Below are positions 33,088 through 41,541 of a stretch of 64,000 bases of DNA, in pieces; the first letter of the stretch is position 1; every line of letters begins with the position of its first letter. The notes under the pieces are model-generated. The model did no database searches. It saw only the letters and a list, made by a program, of their open reading frames with translations, and had not been told where the DNA came from. The stretch lies in assembly GCF_005144745.1 (NCBI RefSeq), contig NZ_SWKK01000003.1, positions 248,001-312,000 of the forward strand, given 5' to 3'. This DNA comes from Flavobacterium sp. ASW18X (lineage in GTDB: Bacteria > Bacteroidota > Bacteroidia > Flavobacteriales > Flavobacteriaceae). The position numbers were made by a program, and so were the translations under genes.

Positions 33088-35689
33088 ATTGCTTAAGGTA
33101 CCATCACTAAGCACAGTATTAATTCCTATTTTATTATTTGCTCAAGCCATTTTGGCGCAAGCGCCCACCCTAGAGAACAGTAAAGAGTATATTCTTGAGG
33201 GTATAGAGGTAACGGGCCTGCAAAGTTATAATGAGCAAACGGTTAAAACTTATACAGGGCTGCGCGTAGGCCAACCCATAAAAGTGCCAGGAGAAGAGTT
33301 GAGTTCTGTAATTAAGAAATTATGGAGTTTGGAGTTATTTAGTGATATTGCTTTTTATCACTACGTGGAAGATGATAAGGTCTTCTTGCAATTGCGTATA
33401 AAGGAAAGGCCAACCTTGTCTAACGTTACTTTTTATGGTATTAAAAAGCGTAAGGTAGAAGGTATTGTTAATGATACAGACCTTAAAAAAGGTAAAAAAA
33501 TTACGGAAAGCTTAATTGCTAACACTAAAGGATACCTAGAAAATAAATATAAAAAGCAAGGATATTTAAACACTAAAGTTACCATAGCTACGGCTAAAGA
33601 CACTGTGGGAGCCAACACGGAAAACATGGTGGTAAATATCAAAAAAGGCGAAAAAGTAAAAATTAATAAAATTGTATTTGAGGGCAATGAACAATTGTCT
33701 GACAAGCGATTGAAGAAAGCATTAAAAAAGACGAAGCAGAAAAAGTTTTATCGTTTCTGGAAAAAGTCTAAATATATAGAAGACGATTACAAAGAAGATT
33801 TATCCAATTTAATAGACACCTATGCAGAACGGGGTTACCGAGATGCTCGTGTACTGTCAGATACTTTTGTTAAGGTAGATGAGAATAATATTGCTTTAAA
33901 GATTAATGTAGAAGAGGGCAATAAATATTATTTTGGCGATATTGATTTTGTTGGGAACACTGTGTATTCAGATCGTATATTAGGTCAAGTATTGGGGATT
34001 AAGAAAGGAGACACTTATAACGGTGTGTTACTTAAAAAACGAATTGCAGACGATTCAAAACCAGATGGTGAAGACTTAACCAATTTGTATCAAAACAATG
34101 GTTATCTGTTTTCTTCTATTAATCCTGTAGAAATTTCTGCTGTCAACGATACCATAGATTTCGAAATTAGAATTATAGAAGGTAAAGAGACTTTTTTAAA
34201 CAGGGTAACAGTTAATGGTAATGATAAAACCAATGACCATGTCATCTTTAGAGAGCTACGTACACGACCAGGTCAAAAATATAGTAAGGACAATATTGTT
34301 AGAACGGTAAGAGAACTAGGGCAACTTGGTTTTTTCGATGCGGAACAGATTGCGCCAGACATTCAAAATCCAGATCCTAATGCCGGTACGGTAGATATAA
34401 ACTATAATTTAGTAGAGGCAGGGTCTAGCCAAATAGAATTACAAGGTGGTTTTGGTGGCGGTGGTTTCATTGGAACATTAGGTTTGTCCTTTAATAACTT
34501 CTCTATTCAAAACTTATTTAATAAAGAAGCGTACAAGCCAGTGCCTATGGGAGACGGACAGTCTTTTGCCTTACGTTTACAAGGTAGTAGAACATTTAGA
34601 GTATATAGTTTGAGCTTTGCAGAACCATGGTTAAATGGTAGAAAGCCAGTACGTTTTAATCTTAGCTTTTCTAGAACACAGCAATTCTTGGCAAACTTTA
34701 GCAATACAGGCCGTATAGAGGTAGACAAGGATAGAACATTCTCTATTACCGGGGTTTCTGCTGGTTTGGCAAAACGTGTACAATGGCCAGATGATTTCTT
34801 TACTGTAAGCCATTCGTTAGGATATCAGCATTACGATTTTAAAAATTACAATACAGGTTTATTTAACTTTGGTAACGGTACTTCAAACTCTGTAAGTTAC
34901 ACCTTCGGTCTATCTAGAAGTTCTCAAGGGCCTAGTAGAATTTTCCCGATGACGGGTTCTAATTTTGAACTTACCGCTAAATTTACTCCACCGTATTCAT
35001 TGATAGGTGGTAAGGATTTTAAAGCGTTAAGAGATAGAGCAGACGAGCTTACGGATACAGCCTTAGAGCGAGAGTTGACAACGCAAGAGATAAGTGAATT
35101 AGAAAATATAGAAGAAGAACGCTTTAAGTGGCTTGAATTTTATAAAATAAAATTTAAAGGGGATTGGTACACTAACCTAGTTGGTAAATTAGTATTACGC
35201 ACCAATGCAGAGTTTGGATTCTTGGGTAATTACAATAGTGATATAGGAGATGTACCTTTTGAGCGTTTCTTTGTAGGGGGTGATGGTTTAGGTAACTTTA
35301 CTTTAGATGGTAGAGATGTGGTACAATTAAGAGGTTATGAGAATAGTTCCTTAGCGTTCACTTCTTTCAATCCAATTCGTAGAACATCAGACAGAGAAGG
35401 TGGTACTATCTATAATAAGTATTCTTTAGAATTACGTTATCCGTTAACCCTTAAACCATCAGCATCTATTTATGTGCAATCTTTTTTAGAAGCAGGTAAT
35501 GCCTTCAACAATTTTCAAGACTTTAATCCGTTTCAGTTAAAGAGATCAGCTGGGGTGGGGCTTCGTATATTTATGCCGGCATTTGGACTATTGGGGATTG
35601 ATTTTGCACATGGTTTTGACGATGACAACATCAACCCAGGGGTTAAAAGTGGTTGGCAAACCCACTTCATTATTGGTCAGCAATTTTAA
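33059..35689 (+). CDS. bamA: Outer-membrane protein assembly factor BamA
   Basis: Inserts beta-barrel proteins into the outer membrane. The 876-residue protein has a signal peptide (ending near ILA-QAP, about residue 34), five POTRA domains (about 40-445) and a 16-stranded barrel with the loop-6 motif LRGYE (variant of VRGF/Y) and a C-terminal phenylalanine. The frame starts with TTG at 33059 inside uppS; no ATG comes before the signal peptide, so start choice between TTG codons is uncertain. An insertion rich in charged residues (about 655-690) sits in an extracellular loop. Confidence 0.94.
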   Translation: MEKLANNLIKLLKVPSLSTVLIPILLFAQAILAQAPTLENSKEYILEGIEVTGLQSYNEQTVKTYTGLRVGQPIKVPGEELSSVIKKLWSLELFSDIAFYHYVEDDKVFLQLRIKERPTLSNVTFYGIKKRKVEGIVNDTDLKKGKKITESLIANTKGYLENKYKKQGYLNTKVTIATAKDTVGANTENMVVNIKKGEKVKINKIVFEGNEQLSDKRLKKALKKTKQKKFYRFWKKSKYIEDDYKEDLSNLIDTYAERGYRDARVLSDTFVKVDENNIALKINVEEGNKYYFGDIDFVGNTVYSDRILGQVLGIKKGDTYNGVLLKKRIADDSKPDGEDLTNLYQNNGYLFSSINPVEISAVNDTIDFEIRIIEGKETFLNRVTVNGNDKTNDHVIFRELRTRPGQKYSKDNIVRTVRELGQLGFFDAEQIAPDIQNPDPNAGTVDINYNLVEAGSSQIELQGGFGGGGFIGTLGLSFNNFSIQNLFNKEAYKPVPMGDGQSFALRLQGSRTFRVYSLSFAEPWLNGRKPVRFNLSFSRTQQFLANFSNTGRIEVDKDRTFSITGVSAGLAKRVQWPDDFFTVSHSLGYQHYDFKNYNTGLFNFGNGTSNSVSYTFGLSRSSQGPSRIFPMTGSNFELTAKFTPPYSLIGGKDFKALRDRADELTDTALERELTTQEISELENIEEERFKWLEFYKIKFKGDWYTNLVGKLVLRTNAEFGFLGNYNSDIGDVPFERFFVGGDGLGNFTLDGRDVVQLRGYENSSLAFTSFNPIRRTSDREGGTIYNKYSLELRYPLTLKPSASIYVQSFLEAGNAFNNFQDFNPFQLKRSAGVGLRIFMPAFGLLGIDFAHGFDDDNINPGVKSGWQTHFIIGQQF

Positions 35690-35792
35690 TCAGTATAGAA
35701 ATATCTAAACATTTTATTTTTCTAATTAACTCATAATAAGTTATTTGGTATTTTTGGCACGATATTTTCTATGTAAAATTCGGATTCAAACA

Positions 35793-36644
35793 ATGAAGAC
35801 AAAAACGCTCTTAGTAATTGCATTCCTTTCCATGGTAACTGTAGCTATGGCACAACGTGCTGTAGGGGTTAGAATCGGTTATGTAGATATGGAATATATC
35901 TTGGAAAATGTAGAGGAATACCGAGAAGCAACAGAACAGTTGAATGCCAAAGCAGACAAATGGAAGAAAGAAATTGAGCTTAAACTGAGTACTGTTGAGC
36001 AAATGAAGAAAGATTTAGCAGCCGAGAAGGTATTGCTAACGGATGAGCTCGTTGCAGAAAGAGAGGAAGAAATACAGGTGTTAGAAGCAGAAGTGCTAGA
36101 CTACCAACAAAATAGATTTGGACCTCAAGGCGATTTAATTTTGCAAAAGCAATTGCTAATACAGCCCATACAGGACCAAGTGTTTGTAGAGGTGCAAAAA
36201 ATAGGTCAGAATAAAAGATATGATTTTATTTTTGATAAATCTGCAGATGTTGTAATGTTGTATTCCGAAAAAAGGCACGATATCAGCGACTTGGTATTGC
36301 GAGAGATTGCAAGAACAAGAAAAGTTAGTGCCAGTAAAAAGGATCAGAAGCTTAAGAACCGATTAAAAGAGTTCCAAGCAGAAGAAGCTGAGGCGGATGA
36401 AGAGATAAGTGAAGCTTTAAAAGATAGGCAAGATAAAGCGGCACAATTGAAAGAAGATAATGCCAAGGCTGCAGAGGCACGTAGAGCTGAGCAATTAAAG
36501 CTTAGGGAGGAGCGTAAAAAAGCCTACGAAGAACGTAGAAAAAAATTGTTAGAGGAGAGAGAGGCTAAAAGAAAGGCTAAAGAAGAGGAAAGAAAAAAGT
36601 TAGAAGAAGAAAAGAAAACAGAAAAGGATTCAACTAGTAATTAA
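35793..36644 (+). CDS. OmpH/Skp family periplasmic chaperone, long form
   Basis: A 283-residue periplasmic protein with signal peptide (MKTKTLLVIAFLSMVTVAMA), then a Skp-like beta strand VGVRIGYVDMEYILE and long coiled-coil arms. The last 100 residues are an extended run of lysine, glutamate and arginine, longer than in standard Skp. The start is the ATG at 35793, since the upstream in-frame segment would spoil the signal peptide. With its neighbour it likely escorts outer-membrane proteins to BamA. Confidence 0.88.
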   Translation: MKTKTLLVIAFLSMVTVAMAQRAVGVRIGYVDMEYILENVEEYREATEQLNAKADKWKKEIELKLSTVEQMKKDLAAEKVLLTDELVAEREEEIQVLEAEVLDYQQNRFGPQGDLILQKQLLIQPIQDQVFVEVQKIGQNKRYDFIFDKSADVVMLYSEKRHDISDLVLREIARTRKVSASKKDQKLKNRLKEFQAEEAEADEEISEALKDRQDKAAQLKEDNAKAAEARRAEQLKLREERKKAYEERRKKLLEEREAKRKAKEEERKKLEEEKKTEKDSTSN

Positions 36645-36688
36645 ACTGAACACTAGAATTTATACTCAAATTAAAGCTATTTAAAATT

Positions 36689-37198
36689 ATGAAAAATGTA
36701 AAAAAGATTGTTGTTGCGTTGGTGTTGATGGTGGCGACAACAGGTTTTGTAAATGCTCAAAGTAAGGTTGCACATATTGATGTTAATAAGTTGCTTTCTG
36801 AAATGCCAGAAATGAAAAAAGCACAAGCTGAACTTAAACAAGTGCAAGAAACCTATAGAGCAGATTTAGAAAGCTCAATGACAGAATTAAGAAACAAGTA
36901 CACACAATATTCTAATGAGGCTGCTTCTAAAACTAAAGAAGAGAATGACAAAAGAGCGGTAGAATTACAAGGGTACGAAAAGAATATTCAAGAAGCAGAA
37001 GCTGCAGCTATGCAAGAAATGCAAAAAAAGCAAGCAGAGTTATTTGCTCCAATCTCAGAGAAAGCTAAGGTAGCTATAGAAAAAGTAGCAGCTGCTCAAG
37101 GTTTTGATTACGTTATAGATGCTTCTCAAGGGAGCGGATTAATCGTAGCGAAAGGTAAAGATTTATTACCAGCTGTAAAGCAAGAATTAGGTTTCTAA
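36689..37198 (+). CDS. OmpH/Skp family periplasmic chaperone, short form
   Basis: A 169-residue Skp homologue with a signal peptide (cleavage near VNA-QS, residue 24), the start strand KVAHIDVNKLLSEMPEM, coiled-coil tentacles rich in glutamine and glutamate, and the closing strand GFDYVIDASQGSGLIV. It is a normal-length Skp. It lies 44 bases after the long form, as a typical pair, and a terminator follows. Confidence 0.9.
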   Translation: MKNVKKIVVALVLMVATTGFVNAQSKVAHIDVNKLLSEMPEMKKAQAELKQVQETYRADLESSMTELRNKYTQYSNEAASKTKEENDKRAVELQGYEKNIQEAEAAAMQEMQKKQAELFAPISEKAKVAIEKVAAAQGFDYVIDASQGSGLIVAKGKDLLPAVKQELGF

Positions 37199-37218
37199 TA
37201 CAGTTTTTAAAAGTTAAA

Positions 37219-37262
37219 AAAACCATCGGGTTTAGGTATTCCTAAATTGCGATGGTTTTTTA
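37219..37262 (+). terminator. Terminator of the uppS-bamA-skp operon
   Basis: Stem AAACCATCG/CGATGGTTT with a 19-base loop, then a run of six T residues. The T-run merges into the -7 box of murI. Confidence 0.75.
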
Positions 37263-37268
37263 TTTTTG
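37261..37268 (+). promoter_or_regulatory. -7 box directly before murI
   Basis: TATTTTTG, an exact TAnnTTTG match, ends four bases before the murI ATG, so the mRNA would be leaderless or nearly so. Confidence 0.45.
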
Positions 37269-37272
37269 GTCT

Positions 37273-38055
37273 ATGGATAACACACCTATTGGAGTTTTTG
37301 ATTCGGGTATTGGAGGTACTTCTATTTGGAAAGAATTGGTAGACTTAATGCCGCTAGAATCTACTGTTTTTTTAGCAGATAGTGCTAACGCTCCCTACGG
37401 TGAAAAATCTAAAGAACAGATTCTAGAGCTCAGTATAAAGAATACAGAATTGTTAGTGAAAAATGGAGCAAAGCTTATTGTAGTAGCTTGTAATACGGCA
37501 ACAACAAACGCTATTGCGGAGTTGCGTAGCACGTTTGATGTTCCTTTTATAGGCATAGAACCTGCTATTAAGCCAGCTGCGCTTAAAACCAAAACCGGTG
37601 TGGTTGGTGTTTTGGCCACAAAAGGTACGCTATCTAGTAGTTTGTTTCATAGTACTACCAAAATACATGCTTCAGGAATTAAGGTGATAGAGCAGGTAGG
37701 TACGGGTTTGGTAGATTTGATAGAGGGTGGTAAACTACATTCCTCAAAAATGAAAACAGTATTGGCATCTTACATAAAACCTATGTTAGTACAAGGAATG
37801 GATTGCTTGGTATTGGGCTGTACGCACTATCCGTATCTAATTCCTGTGCTTAAAGAACTTATGCCACCAGATGTTACAATTCTAGATTCTGGTTTAGCTG
37901 TTGCTAAACAAACTAAAACGGTTTTAGCAAAAAACAATCTTTTAGCTCCAGAATCTGCTACAATAAGTCATTATCTATATAGCAATGGAGATGATAAGCT
38001 TTTAAAAGAATTTGTGCAGCATAGCGATGCTGAGGTTTCCTTTTTAAACTTTTAA
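37273..38055 (+). CDS. murI: Glutamate racemase
   Basis: Makes D-glutamate for peptidoglycan. The 260-residue protein has the three family motifs: IGVFDSGIGGTS at the N-terminus, VACNTATTNA with the first catalytic cysteine, and LGCTHYPYLIP with the second. The start ATG at 37273 gives the standard MDNTPIGVFDSG opening; an upstream in-frame GTG or ATG-like start would lie in the terminator. The stop directly meets the folA stop on the other strand. Confidence 0.95.
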   Translation: MDNTPIGVFDSGIGGTSIWKELVDLMPLESTVFLADSANAPYGEKSKEQILELSIKNTELLVKNGAKLIVVACNTATTNAIAELRSTFDVPFIGIEPAIKPAALKTKTGVVGVLATKGTLSSSLFHSTTKIHASGIKVIEQVGTGLVDLIEGGKLHSSKMKTVLASYIKPMLVQGMDCLVLGCTHYPYLIPVLKELMPPDVTILDSGLAVAKQTKTVLAKNNLLAPESATISHYLYSNGDDKLLKEFVQHSDAEVSFLNF

Positions 38056-38547
38056 TTAGCTTCTAGTATAGGTTCGGTAGGTAAACGCGTATTGATGCCT
38101 ATCATCCTTATCATGAAACTTCTCTTGCTCTAACTGCCAAGAGTCCTTGTCAAATTCAGGGAAAAAAGCATCTGCTTCTACTTCTGCGTGTACACGAGTC
38201 AATTCAATTTTTGTAGCATAGGGTAAGGCTAATGCGTAAATTTCGCCCCCACCAATAATAAAAGCGTCTTCTGTAGGCGCAATTAAACTAAGCGCTTCTT
38301 CTATGGAATGGACAATAGTGCACGGAAACTTAGGTTTATAATTTTTATCTCTTGTAATAACAATGTGCTCTCTATTGGGTAAAGGACTAGGAAAACTTTC
38401 TAGTGTTTTTCTACCCATAATTATCTTGTGTCCTGTGGTTAAGGCTTTAAAACGCTTAAAATCATCTGGTAAATGCCAAGGTAAATCGTTGTCTTTGCCT
38501 AAAGCATTGTTTTCTGCAGCCGCAGCTATAAGAATTAACTGATTCAT
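38056..38547 (-). CDS. folA: Dihydrofolate reductase
   Basis: Reduces dihydrofolate to tetrahydrofolate with NADPH. The 163-residue protein has the signature AENNALGKDNDLPWHLPDD (active-site acid in LPDD), GHKIIMGRKT, and the FIIGGGEIY cofactor loop. Its start overlaps the stop of the 2TM gene by four bases (ATGA), so the two are coupled. thyA, its metabolic partner, is separate at 47 kb. Confidence 0.95.
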   Translation of the reverse strand: MNQLILIAAAAENNALGKDNDLPWHLPDDFKRFKALTTGHKIIMGRKTLESFPSPLPNREHIVITRDKNYKPKFPCTIVHSIEEALSLIAPTEDAFIIGGGEIYALALPYATKIELTRVHAEVEADAFFPEFDKDSWQLEQEKFHDKDDRHQYAFTYRTYTRS

Positions 38548-38930
38548 TCTTTTTTTTTATTGATTTGGGATAGTGGAAAATCGGTTTCTATTTCCTTTTG
38601 TATTTCTGCTATTCGTTTTTTTTGCTTTGCTACAAGTTTTTCGCGTTGTTTTCTTTCCCAATCTGTACCCATAAATTTTTGGGTTACAAATACGTTAAAA
38701 ATATGTATTACAAACAAAAATGCCCAAGCTGTAATAGCCCATACAAACCAGTTGTATGTATCACCATATTTTAAAATTTTATTGATTAGAACAAGAAAAA
38801 CACTACCAATCAAAAAAATGACAAAATGAGTAAATAAATTTTTCTTTTGTCTTATTCTTTTTTGCGCATGTTCCAAGAGCTCATGTTGCTCTAGTTCAAT
38901 ATCACTTTTTGGCTTCTTTCTAGAAAACAT
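38544..38930 (-). CDS. 2TM domain protein
   Basis: A 128-residue protein with two hydrophobic helices (about residues 33-53 and 63-83) flanked by strongly basic and charged ends, including the family's AQKRIRQKKNLFTHFVIF and GTDWERKQ patterns. It is the 2TM domain family often found with LytTR regulators, but none is here. Its role is unknown. It precedes and overlaps folA by four bases. Confidence 0.8.
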   Translation of the reverse strand: MFSRKKPKSDIELEQHELLEHAQKRIRQKKNLFTHFVIFLIGSVFLVLINKILKYGDTYNWFVWAITAWAFLFVIHIFNVFVTQKFMGTDWERKQREKLVAKQKKRIAEIQKEIETDFPLSQINKKKE

Positions 38931-38980
38931 GTTTCGTTATCTTTATAAACAAATATACTTTAAATGTAACGCAATTGGTT

Positions 38981-40069
38981 ATGGAACTCTCCCAAATAAG
39001 AAAGCAATTTCCGGTTTTTAAACGAGGTATTTATGCAAACACAGCCGCTACAGGACCAATGTTTGAGGATTTGTATGATTGGCGCCAAGACAAAGATTTA
39101 GATTTATTTTTAAAGGCAAGCAGCTATTACAATAGTTCTGTAAAAATTGTAGAAGAAACAAGAATGTCCTTAAAACGATTTTTTAATTGTGAAGACAAGG
39201 ATGTAGCGTTAATTCCCAATTTTAGCTGGGGTATAAATAGTTTACTAAGCGCTTTAAATACCAAACAACATATACTTTGTTTAGAAGACGATTATCCGTC
39301 TTTAATATGGCCGTTACAAGGTTCAGAGCATCGGTTAACTGCTATGCCAATTACCGCTACTATAGAAGAAGATATTATCAACACGGTTAAGCAAAAAGAA
39401 ATTACACTTTTGGCAGTAAGTATAACCCAATGGTTAAGTGGATTGTTATTACAACCCAGTTTCTTTGCTGGTTTAAAAGCGATTTATCCAGAACTAATTA
39501 TTGTGGTAGATGCTACACAGTATTGTGGTATGTTTCCTTTAGATTTTAAGGCCTCTAAAATAGACGTAGTTATTGCAAGTGGTTACAAATGGATGCTTGG
39601 TGGGTATGGTAATGGGTTTATGCTTTTTAGTGATGCGGTTAAACTACAGCTAAACCCTACCATGGTTGGTTTTGGGTCAGTTAGTGGAGATAGTTCCAAG
39701 AAAAACAAAATACCTTTTTACAAGCATTTTGAGCCGGGGCATCTAGATGCATTGAGCTTTGGTAGTCTAGGGCAAGGGATACAACTAATGGAAGAATTGG
39801 GAGTAAGCGCAATTTATGAGCAAAATAGTAAACTCTCCGCTTACGCCAAAGAAACGTTTACGGCCTTGGGAGCATTAGATGAATTAGTGGCAGAAAGAAG
39901 AACGCATAGCACAATTTTTAGACTAAAAGGAGGGGAAACATTATTTAATGCCTTAGCGGGCCATGATATAGCTGTTGCCTTACGGGAAGGTTATGTAAGA
40001 GTTAGTTTTCACTTTTATAACACCAGAACGGATGTAGATGCTATTGCAGGGGTAATTAGCAAAAGTTAA
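38981..40069 (+). CDS. Class V aminotransferase-fold PLP enzyme
   Basis: A 362-residue pyridoxal phosphate enzyme of the class V (cysteine desulfurase-like) fold. The PLP lysine is in ASGYKWMLGG, the PLP-binding aspartate in VVDATQYCG. There is no flexible catalytic cysteine loop, so cysteine desulfurase activity is unlikely. The start at 38981 (MELSQIRKQFP) is preferred over an in-frame TTG six bases earlier. Reaction unknown. It is 500 bases from the egtD/egtB genes, so a C-S lyase like EgtE is one possibility but not shown. Confidence 0.8.
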   Translation: MELSQIRKQFPVFKRGIYANTAATGPMFEDLYDWRQDKDLDLFLKASSYYNSSVKIVEETRMSLKRFFNCEDKDVALIPNFSWGINSLLSALNTKQHILCLEDDYPSLIWPLQGSEHRLTAMPITATIEEDIINTVKQKEITLLAVSITQWLSGLLLQPSFFAGLKAIYPELIIVVDATQYCGMFPLDFKASKIDVVIASGYKWMLGGYGNGFMLFSDAVKLQLNPTMVGFGSVSGDSSKKNKIPFYKHFEPGHLDALSFGSLGQGIQLMEELGVSAIYEQNSKLSAYAKETFTALGALDELVAERRTHSTIFRLKGGETLFNALAGHDIAVALREGYVRVSFHFYNTRTDVDAIAGVISKS

Positions 40070-40225
40070 AAATTTTTATTAGTGACAAAATTTTCCTACT
40101 TTTTTAGGTAAAGTCAAGAATTGGTCAAGCTTATTTTATCAAAATGATAAATCGGTTCTAACCTGTTGACAATTAAGACTTTTATGAGTTGTTTTGTGTC
40201 TTAGTTTAATTGAAAATTAGTTGTC

Positions 40226-40522
40226 ATGGCAATCAAAAAACAGTATTTAAAAAGCAAGCCAATTTGTAAGGTTACCTTCACGGTGCCTGCAAAAGATGCA
40301 GAAAATGTAGCCGTTGTAGGCGATTTTAATAATTGGAATCCCAAAGGGAGTACACTTAAAAAATTAAAGAATGGAACTTTTAAGGGAACTTTTGAGTTAC
40401 CTAAAGAGAATAGTTACGAGTTCCGTTATTTGGTAGATGAAAATTACGTAAATGACGAATCTGCTGATCGTTACCAATGGAACGATTTTGCCGGTGCAGA
40501 AAACGCTGTGATAGAACTTTAA
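40226..40522 (+). CDS. Stand-alone CBM48/isoamylase early-set domain protein
   Basis: A 98-residue protein consisting only of a glycogen-binding Ig-like domain (AMPK-beta/isoamylase N-terminal type). Visible are CKVTFTVPA, VAVVGDFNNWNP, GTFELPKENSYEFRYLVD and NDFAGAENAVIEL. It has no signal peptide or enzyme domain. It is monocistronic, followed by a strong terminator. It likely binds alpha-glucan or acts as a regulator of glycogen enzymes, inferred from the domain. Confidence 0.88.
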   Translation: MAIKKQYLKSKPICKVTFTVPAKDAENVAVVGDFNNWNPKGSTLKKLKNGTFKGTFELPKENSYEFRYLVDENYVNDESADRYQWNDFAGAENAVIEL

Positions 40523-40527
40523 ATATA

Positions 40528-40563
40528 AAAGCCCCGTTTATTAACGGGGCTTTCCTTTTTTTT
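40528..40563. terminator. Strong terminator between the CBM48 gene and egtD
   Basis: Stem AAAGCCCCGTT/AACGGGGCTTT with loop TATT and a T-run on the plus strand. On the minus strand the stem is followed by TTTATATTT, so it may also serve egtD. Confidence 0.85.
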
Positions 40564-41533
40564 ATGCAATAGTGAATAAGTAGTTTTTAAAAGTACTATT
40601 TGCATCTGTAAATTGATTCACCACACGTAAACCGGCATCTTCTGCCATTTGGTGAACCATAGCATCATCATATTTTTGTGAAATTTCGGTATGTATAGTC
40701 TCCCAAGCATCAAACTCAAAACTTTGTTCTAAAGCTTCTATGGTTACTTCTTGTGCAATTTTGCTCACCAAATAGCTTTTGGCAGTACCTGTTTCTGGGT
40801 TATAACTCTCCCAATGAATAAAGTTGTCCAAATTAAAATTGCCTCCTAATTCATTGTTAATTCGGGTTAAGACATTCTTGTTAAATGCTGCCGTAATACC
40901 AGACGCGTCGCTATAGGCATTTAAGATTGTCCTTGGGTGTTTCTTTTGGTCCATCCCCATAAAGAATAAATCGTCTTTATTAAGAATATGGGCAATGTTC
41001 ATCAAAAATTCTACCGCAAGTTTATGGTTAAGGTTGCCTATATTAGAACCTAAAAACAAGATTACCTTTTTCTTTTCTTGAGTTTGCCCCATTTCTTTTA
41101 AACTATCAAAATAAGTGCCTTGTATAGGTTGTACAGATACGTTAGGCAATTCATTGGTCAAGGAGGTACTTAGTTGTGCTAAAGCATTGGCACTAATATC
41201 TATTGGGCGGTATTCAAATTGGTAGTTTTGCGCTAATAGCCCTTTTAAAAGTAGTTTGGTCTTAGTGCCATCACCAGCACCAAGTTCATATAAATTGAAA
41301 GGAACATGTGGGGCAGAAAAACTAGCGGTTATTTCTGTTTTATGTTGCTCAAAAATTGCGTACTCCGCTCGTGTTAAGTAATATTCTGGCAAAGCCATAA
41401 TTTGCTGAAAAAGCTTATCTCCAATTTCATCATAAAAGTATTTGGAAGATAAATGTTTAGGATAGGAGCTGAGTCCTTCTTTTACCTCTCTGGCAAAAAC
41501 CGTGTTTGTTTTAGGTGTTGTTGTTTTTTCCAT
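40562..41533 (-). CDS. egtD: L-histidine N-alpha-methyltransferase EgtD
   Basis: Trimethylates histidine to hercynine, the first step of ergothioneine synthesis. The 323-residue protein shows the SAM-binding ELGAGDGTKT, FLGSNIGNL, the MGMDQKK segment and the C-terminal E(I)SQKYD pattern of EgtD. The start at 41533 follows the egtB stop by eight bases; an upstream ATG at 41575 would overlap egtB by 34 bases. It forms an operon with egtB, while no egtA, egtC or egtE was recognised beside it. Confidence 0.93.
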   Translation of the reverse strand: MEKTTTPKTNTVFAREVKEGLSSYPKHLSSKYFYDEIGDKLFQQIMALPEYYLTRAEYAIFEQHKTEITASFSAPHVPFNLYELGAGDGTKTKLLLKGLLAQNYQFEYRPIDISANALAQLSTSLTNELPNVSVQPIQGTYFDSLKEMGQTQEKKKVILFLGSNIGNLNHKLAVEFLMNIAHILNKDDLFFMGMDQKKHPRTILNAYSDASGITAAFNKNVLTRINNELGGNFNLDNFIHWESYNPETGTAKSYLVSKIAQEVTIEALEQSFEFDAWETIHTEISQKYDDAMVHQMAEDAGLRVVNQFTDANSTFKNYLFTIA

Positions 41534-41541
41534 TACATGTT

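Noticed and set aside
38981-40069. Cysteine desulfurase (NifS/SufS)
   Set aside because: The class V fold is present but no catalytic cysteine loop was seen and no sulfur-cluster genes are nearby.
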